Origin: Pseudomonadota bacterium
GTDB lineage: Bacteria > Pseudomonadota > Alphaproteobacteria > RF32 > CAG-239
Assembly: GCA_021617435.1 (NCBI GenBank)
Contig: JAJWCP010000073.1
Span: forward strand, 1 to 7,220
Direction: 5' to 3'
DNA length: 7,220 nt
The notes under the pieces were generated by a model that saw nothing but the letters and a program-made list of their open reading frames with translations, was not told the origin of the DNA and made no database searches. The position numbers and the translations under genes were made by a program. This document shows, in pieces, positions 5,455 to 7,220 of this stretch; the stretch's first letter is position 1; each line of letters begins with the position of its first letter.

Positions 5455-6432
5455 TTAGGCTGCTTTTTCAAAGTTGCGGGTCATGGCTAAAAATTTGTCA
5501 GACCGCTTCTTTTTGAGTTCGTCACCGCTAAAGCGCGCAAGTTCGTTTAAGTGTTTGCGTAAAGATTTACGCAGATTTTCAAAGGTTGCGGTCGGGTCGC
5601 GGTGCGCGCCGCCCAAAGGTTCAGGCACAATTTCATCAATGATGCCTAATGATTTTAAATCTTGCGCGGTGAGTTTGAGCGCTTCAGTCGCTTCTTTGGT
5701 TTTATCAGCCGAGCGCCATAAAATAGAAGCGCAGCCTTCCGGCGAAATTACCGAATAAATGGCGTGCTCCATCATCATGACAACATTGGCGGTGGCAATG
5801 GCGATGGCGCCGCCGGAGCCGCCTTCGCCGATAACAACGGATATAATCGGCGCTTTAACCTCAAAGCATTTTTCAATGGAGGAGGCAATAGCTTCAGCCT
5901 GACCGCGGGCTTCAGCATCAACCCCCGGATATGCGCCGGCGGTATCAACAAGCGAAATTACCGGCATGTTAAAGCGCGACGCCATATCCATTAAGCGCTG
6001 AGCTTTGCGGTAGCCTTCCGGTTTAGCCATGCCGAAATTATATTTCATGCGGGTTTCAAGGTTATGCCCTTTTTCTTGCCCGATAACAACAACTGAAACG
6101 CCCTCAAATTTGCCGATTCCGGCAATCATGGCTTCGTCATCGCCAAAGCAACGGTCGCCACAGAGCAGAACAAAGTCTTGAATTAAGGCGTTAATGTAAT
6201 CAAGACAATGCGGACGCGCCGGATGGCGGGCAATTTGCGTTTTTTGCCATGCGGTTAAATTTTGATAGGCGTGATTAAGCGAATGATTTAACTTGCGTTG
6301 CAGGCGCTTAATCTCTTTGGTGATGTCAACATCTTCATCTTTGGCAAGTTCTTGCAAGTGCTCAATTTTTCCTTCAATATCAACAATGTTTTTTTCAAAA
6401 TCAAGCACAACCTGATTGGAATCTGTAGTCAT
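5455..6432 (-). CDS. accA: Acetyl-CoA carboxylase carboxyltransferase subunit alpha
   Basis: AccA pairs with AccD to form the carboxyltransferase that moves the carboxyl group from biotin-carried carboxybiotin (AccB) to acetyl-CoA, giving malonyl-CoA, the first committed step of fatty-acid synthesis in the cytosol. The 325 residues match the usual length of about 320. An N-terminal helical segment (LDFEKNIVDIEGKIEHL, 10-26) leads into the crotonase-like carboxyltransferase core. Visible signatures are GDRCFGDDEAMIAGIG (92-107), NFGMAKPEGYRKA (132-144), DTAGAYPG (163-170), the oxyanion-type GEGGSGGA (202-209) and SPEGCASILW (230-239). DTAGAYPG with Ala rather than Pro fits alphaproteobacterial AccA. 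The start is supported by AGAGGG (6442-6437, minus strand) four bases upstream. accD is not in the window. The lipoprotein gene follows after 25 bp. Confidence 0.98.
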   Translation of the reverse strand: MTTDSNQVVLDFEKNIVDIEGKIEHLQELAKDEDVDITKEIKRLQRKLNHSLNHAYQNLTAWQKTQIARHPARPHCLDYINALIQDFVLLCGDRCFGDDEAMIAGIGKFEGVSVVVIGQEKGHNLETRMKYNFGMAKPEGYRKAQRLMDMASRFNMPVISLVDTAGAYPGVDAEARGQAEAIASSIEKCFEVKAPIISVVIGEGGSGGAIAIATANVVMMMEHAIYSVISPEGCASILWRSADKTKEATEALKLTAQDLKSLGIIDEIVPEPLGGAHRDPTATFENLRKSLRKHLNELARFSGDELKKKRSDKFLAMTRNFEKAA

Positions 6433-6462
6433 TTTTCCCTCTTTTTAATTAACATAAAACAC

Positions 6463-6491
6463 CTTATAGCACCTTTTTTTGTTAATTTCAT
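6463..6491 (-). promoter_or_regulatory. Proximal accA promoter with extended -10
   Basis: On the minus strand, TGCTATAAG (6471-6463) is an extended -10 element with TATAAG matching five of six positions. ATGAAA (6491-6486, four of six) lies 17 bp upstream as a -35 box. Transcription would begin near 6456, about 24 nt before the accA ATG. Confidence 0.5.
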
Positions 6492-6558
6492 CAGATAATT
6501 TATGCCTTGTGAATTTTTTCTTGTCAAATATTCAAGAATTTTAATTGAAATATCTGAT
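6490..6558. repeat. ATCAGATA inverted repeat in the accA divergent region
   Basis: ATCAGATA (6490-6497) and TATCTGAT (6551-6558) are exact reverse complements separated by 53 bp. One arm overlaps the -35 of the proximal accA promoter and the other lies in the spacer of the divergent plus-strand promoter. The arms are short, so chance is a real alternative. Confidence 0.3.
6499..6527 (-). promoter_or_regulatory. Distal candidate accA promoter
   Basis: On the minus strand a perfect TTGACA (6527-6522) is followed after 17 bp by CATAAA (6504-6499, four of six to the -10 consensus). It would give a leader of roughly 60 nt. It could act in tandem with the proximal promoter, but only one of the two may be real. 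Confidence 0.4.
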
Positions 6559-6573
6559 AAAGTTAAATACTAT
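6545..6573 (+). promoter_or_regulatory. Candidate promoter for the TTG-start membrane protein gene
   Basis: TTGAAA (6545-6550, five of six) and TACTAT (6568-6573, four of six) are separated by 17 bp. Transcription would start near 6580, leaving about 26 nt before the TTG start at 6606. Confidence 0.4.
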
Positions 6574-6605
6574 GAGAAAAAATAATTAATTGCGGAGTTG
6601 GTAAT

Positions 6606-7220
6606 TTGTTGACCGTTTTGTTTTTTGTGGCTGTTTTTTCATCGCTGTTATGGTTGGTTTATTCCTTGCTTTATATTCACGGCTTGTTGGCAGGAGTTGA
6701 TTTAAATTCGGTTAATGCCGCAACTATGGCAATGTATATCGGATTAACGGTTTTGCCTGTGTGGATTGTTTGGCAAGTGTTTGGTTTCGTAAGCCAGTAT
6801 TTTCGTACCAAAGGGATTGATACCCGTTTAACGCAGCTGTTTAATCAGATGAAAAAAAATCAGGACTATACGGATTTGGTGGTAAGGGTTATGCTTGATG
6901 CTGAGCATGAAATTAAAGACGGTTTTGTAATTAATAAATTTGATGTTTTTGTTGCCGATATGAATGAAATTTTAGCCGATATTATACAGCGCTGCAATGT
7001 TGTTTCATCGGTGCAGTCGGAGCAACTTTGGAGCAGGGTGAAAAACGGTGAGCGTTGGATTATTGCCAAAACTTTGGTGGAAGCGGCAAAAAAACATGAT
7101 GATTTCAGTTTGTATTTGGCTGAAAAAGCGCGGAAAGATTCAGTATTTAAAGGAACTTTGTTGGAATTTTGCGCCCGCTATCAAAATTTGAGCGCGCTTT
7201 TGGAAAAACATGACAGAGAC
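6606..7220 (+). CDS. Two-helix membrane protein of unknown function, TTG start, truncated by window end
   Basis: An open frame of 205 codons runs without a stop from TTG 6606 to the last base, so the C-terminus lies outside the window. The preceding in-frame stop is TGA at 6573-6575. The TTG is preferred because a GGAG ribosome site (6594-6597) sits eight bases upstream. A second TTG follows directly at 6609, and the first in-frame ATG (6726) has no ribosome site and would delete the first membrane helix. Residues 2-24 and 41-62 are strongly hydrophobic and predict two transmembrane helices with a short polar loop. Residues 65-205 are a charged, helical, probably cytosolic region containing NGERWIIAKTLVEAAKK (147-163). 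I do not recognise the family. It diverges from accA across 173 bp. Codon use resembles the neighbours. Confidence 0.8.
   Translation, partial: MLTVLFFVAVFSSLLWLVYSLLYIHGLLAGVDLNSVNAATMAMYIGLTVLPVWIVWQVFGFVSQYFRTKGIDTRLTQLFNQMKKNQDYTDLVVRVMLDAEHEIKDGFVINKFDVFVADMNEILADIIQRCNVVSSVQSEQLWSRVKNGERWIIAKTLVEAAKKHDDFSLYLAEKARKDSVFKGTLLEFCARYQNLSALLEKHDRD

Noticed and set aside
5474..5994. Two plus-strand open frames opposite accA
   Set aside because: They are antisense to strongly conserved AccA motifs; the Gly/His-rich reading is the reverse of the GEGGSGGA region.
6866..7069. Minus-strand open frame of 67 codons near the right end
   Set aside because: It overlaps the TTG-start membrane protein frame, which has a ribosome site, membrane helices and stays open to the window edge.
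1..7220. Mobile element, CRISPR array or RNA gene
   Set aside because: No transposase, integrase, terminal repeats with target duplications, regularly spaced repeats or tRNA cloverleaf were seen on either strand.

Overview
The window is a low-GC bacterial chromosome segment that most likely comes from an alphaproteobacterium. The best evidence is the AccA protein, whose GQEKG...NFGMAKPEGYRKA and DTAGAYPG stretches read like alphaproteobacterial AccA. ClpP and ClpX also have Gram-negative architecture. An uncultured, host- or gut-associated lineage is plausible but is inference. Nothing in the window fixes the genus.

Layout from left to right. (1) A near-consensus promoter (28-56) drives a tightly coupled two-gene unit (89-2094). 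The first gene encodes a very charged, probably helical protein with internal repeats. The second encodes a 436-residue protein of no recognised family with a polar low-complexity tail. The genes overlap by one base. (2) A short gap separates this unit from a convergent minus-strand gene for a 150-residue protein of unknown function (2180-2632). (3) That gene diverges from clpP across a 169-bp AT-rich region rich in inverted and direct repeats that overlap the predicted promoters. (4) clpP and clpX (2802-4702) form a compact operon encoding the ClpXP protease. (5) A strong bidirectional terminator hairpin lies between clpX and the next minus-strand unit. A second, longer-range hairpin lies beside it. 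(6) accA and a downstream lipoprotein gene form a minus-strand unit (6432 to 4800). (7) A divergent plus-strand gene starts at a TTG codon (6606), encodes a two-helix membrane protein and runs off the window end.

Functionally the core is protein quality control (ClpXP) and the first committed step of fatty-acid synthesis (the AccA half of the carboxyltransferase). The neighbours are an envelope lipoprotein and several uncharacterised proteins. No gene-free stretch exceeds 300 bases; the longest are the two divergent promoter regions (2633-2801 and 6433-6605). I see no tRNA, rRNA, CRISPR array, transposase or integrase. The left two-gene unit is the only part that looks accessory and possibly undescribed. 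Its function cannot be read from sequence alone.
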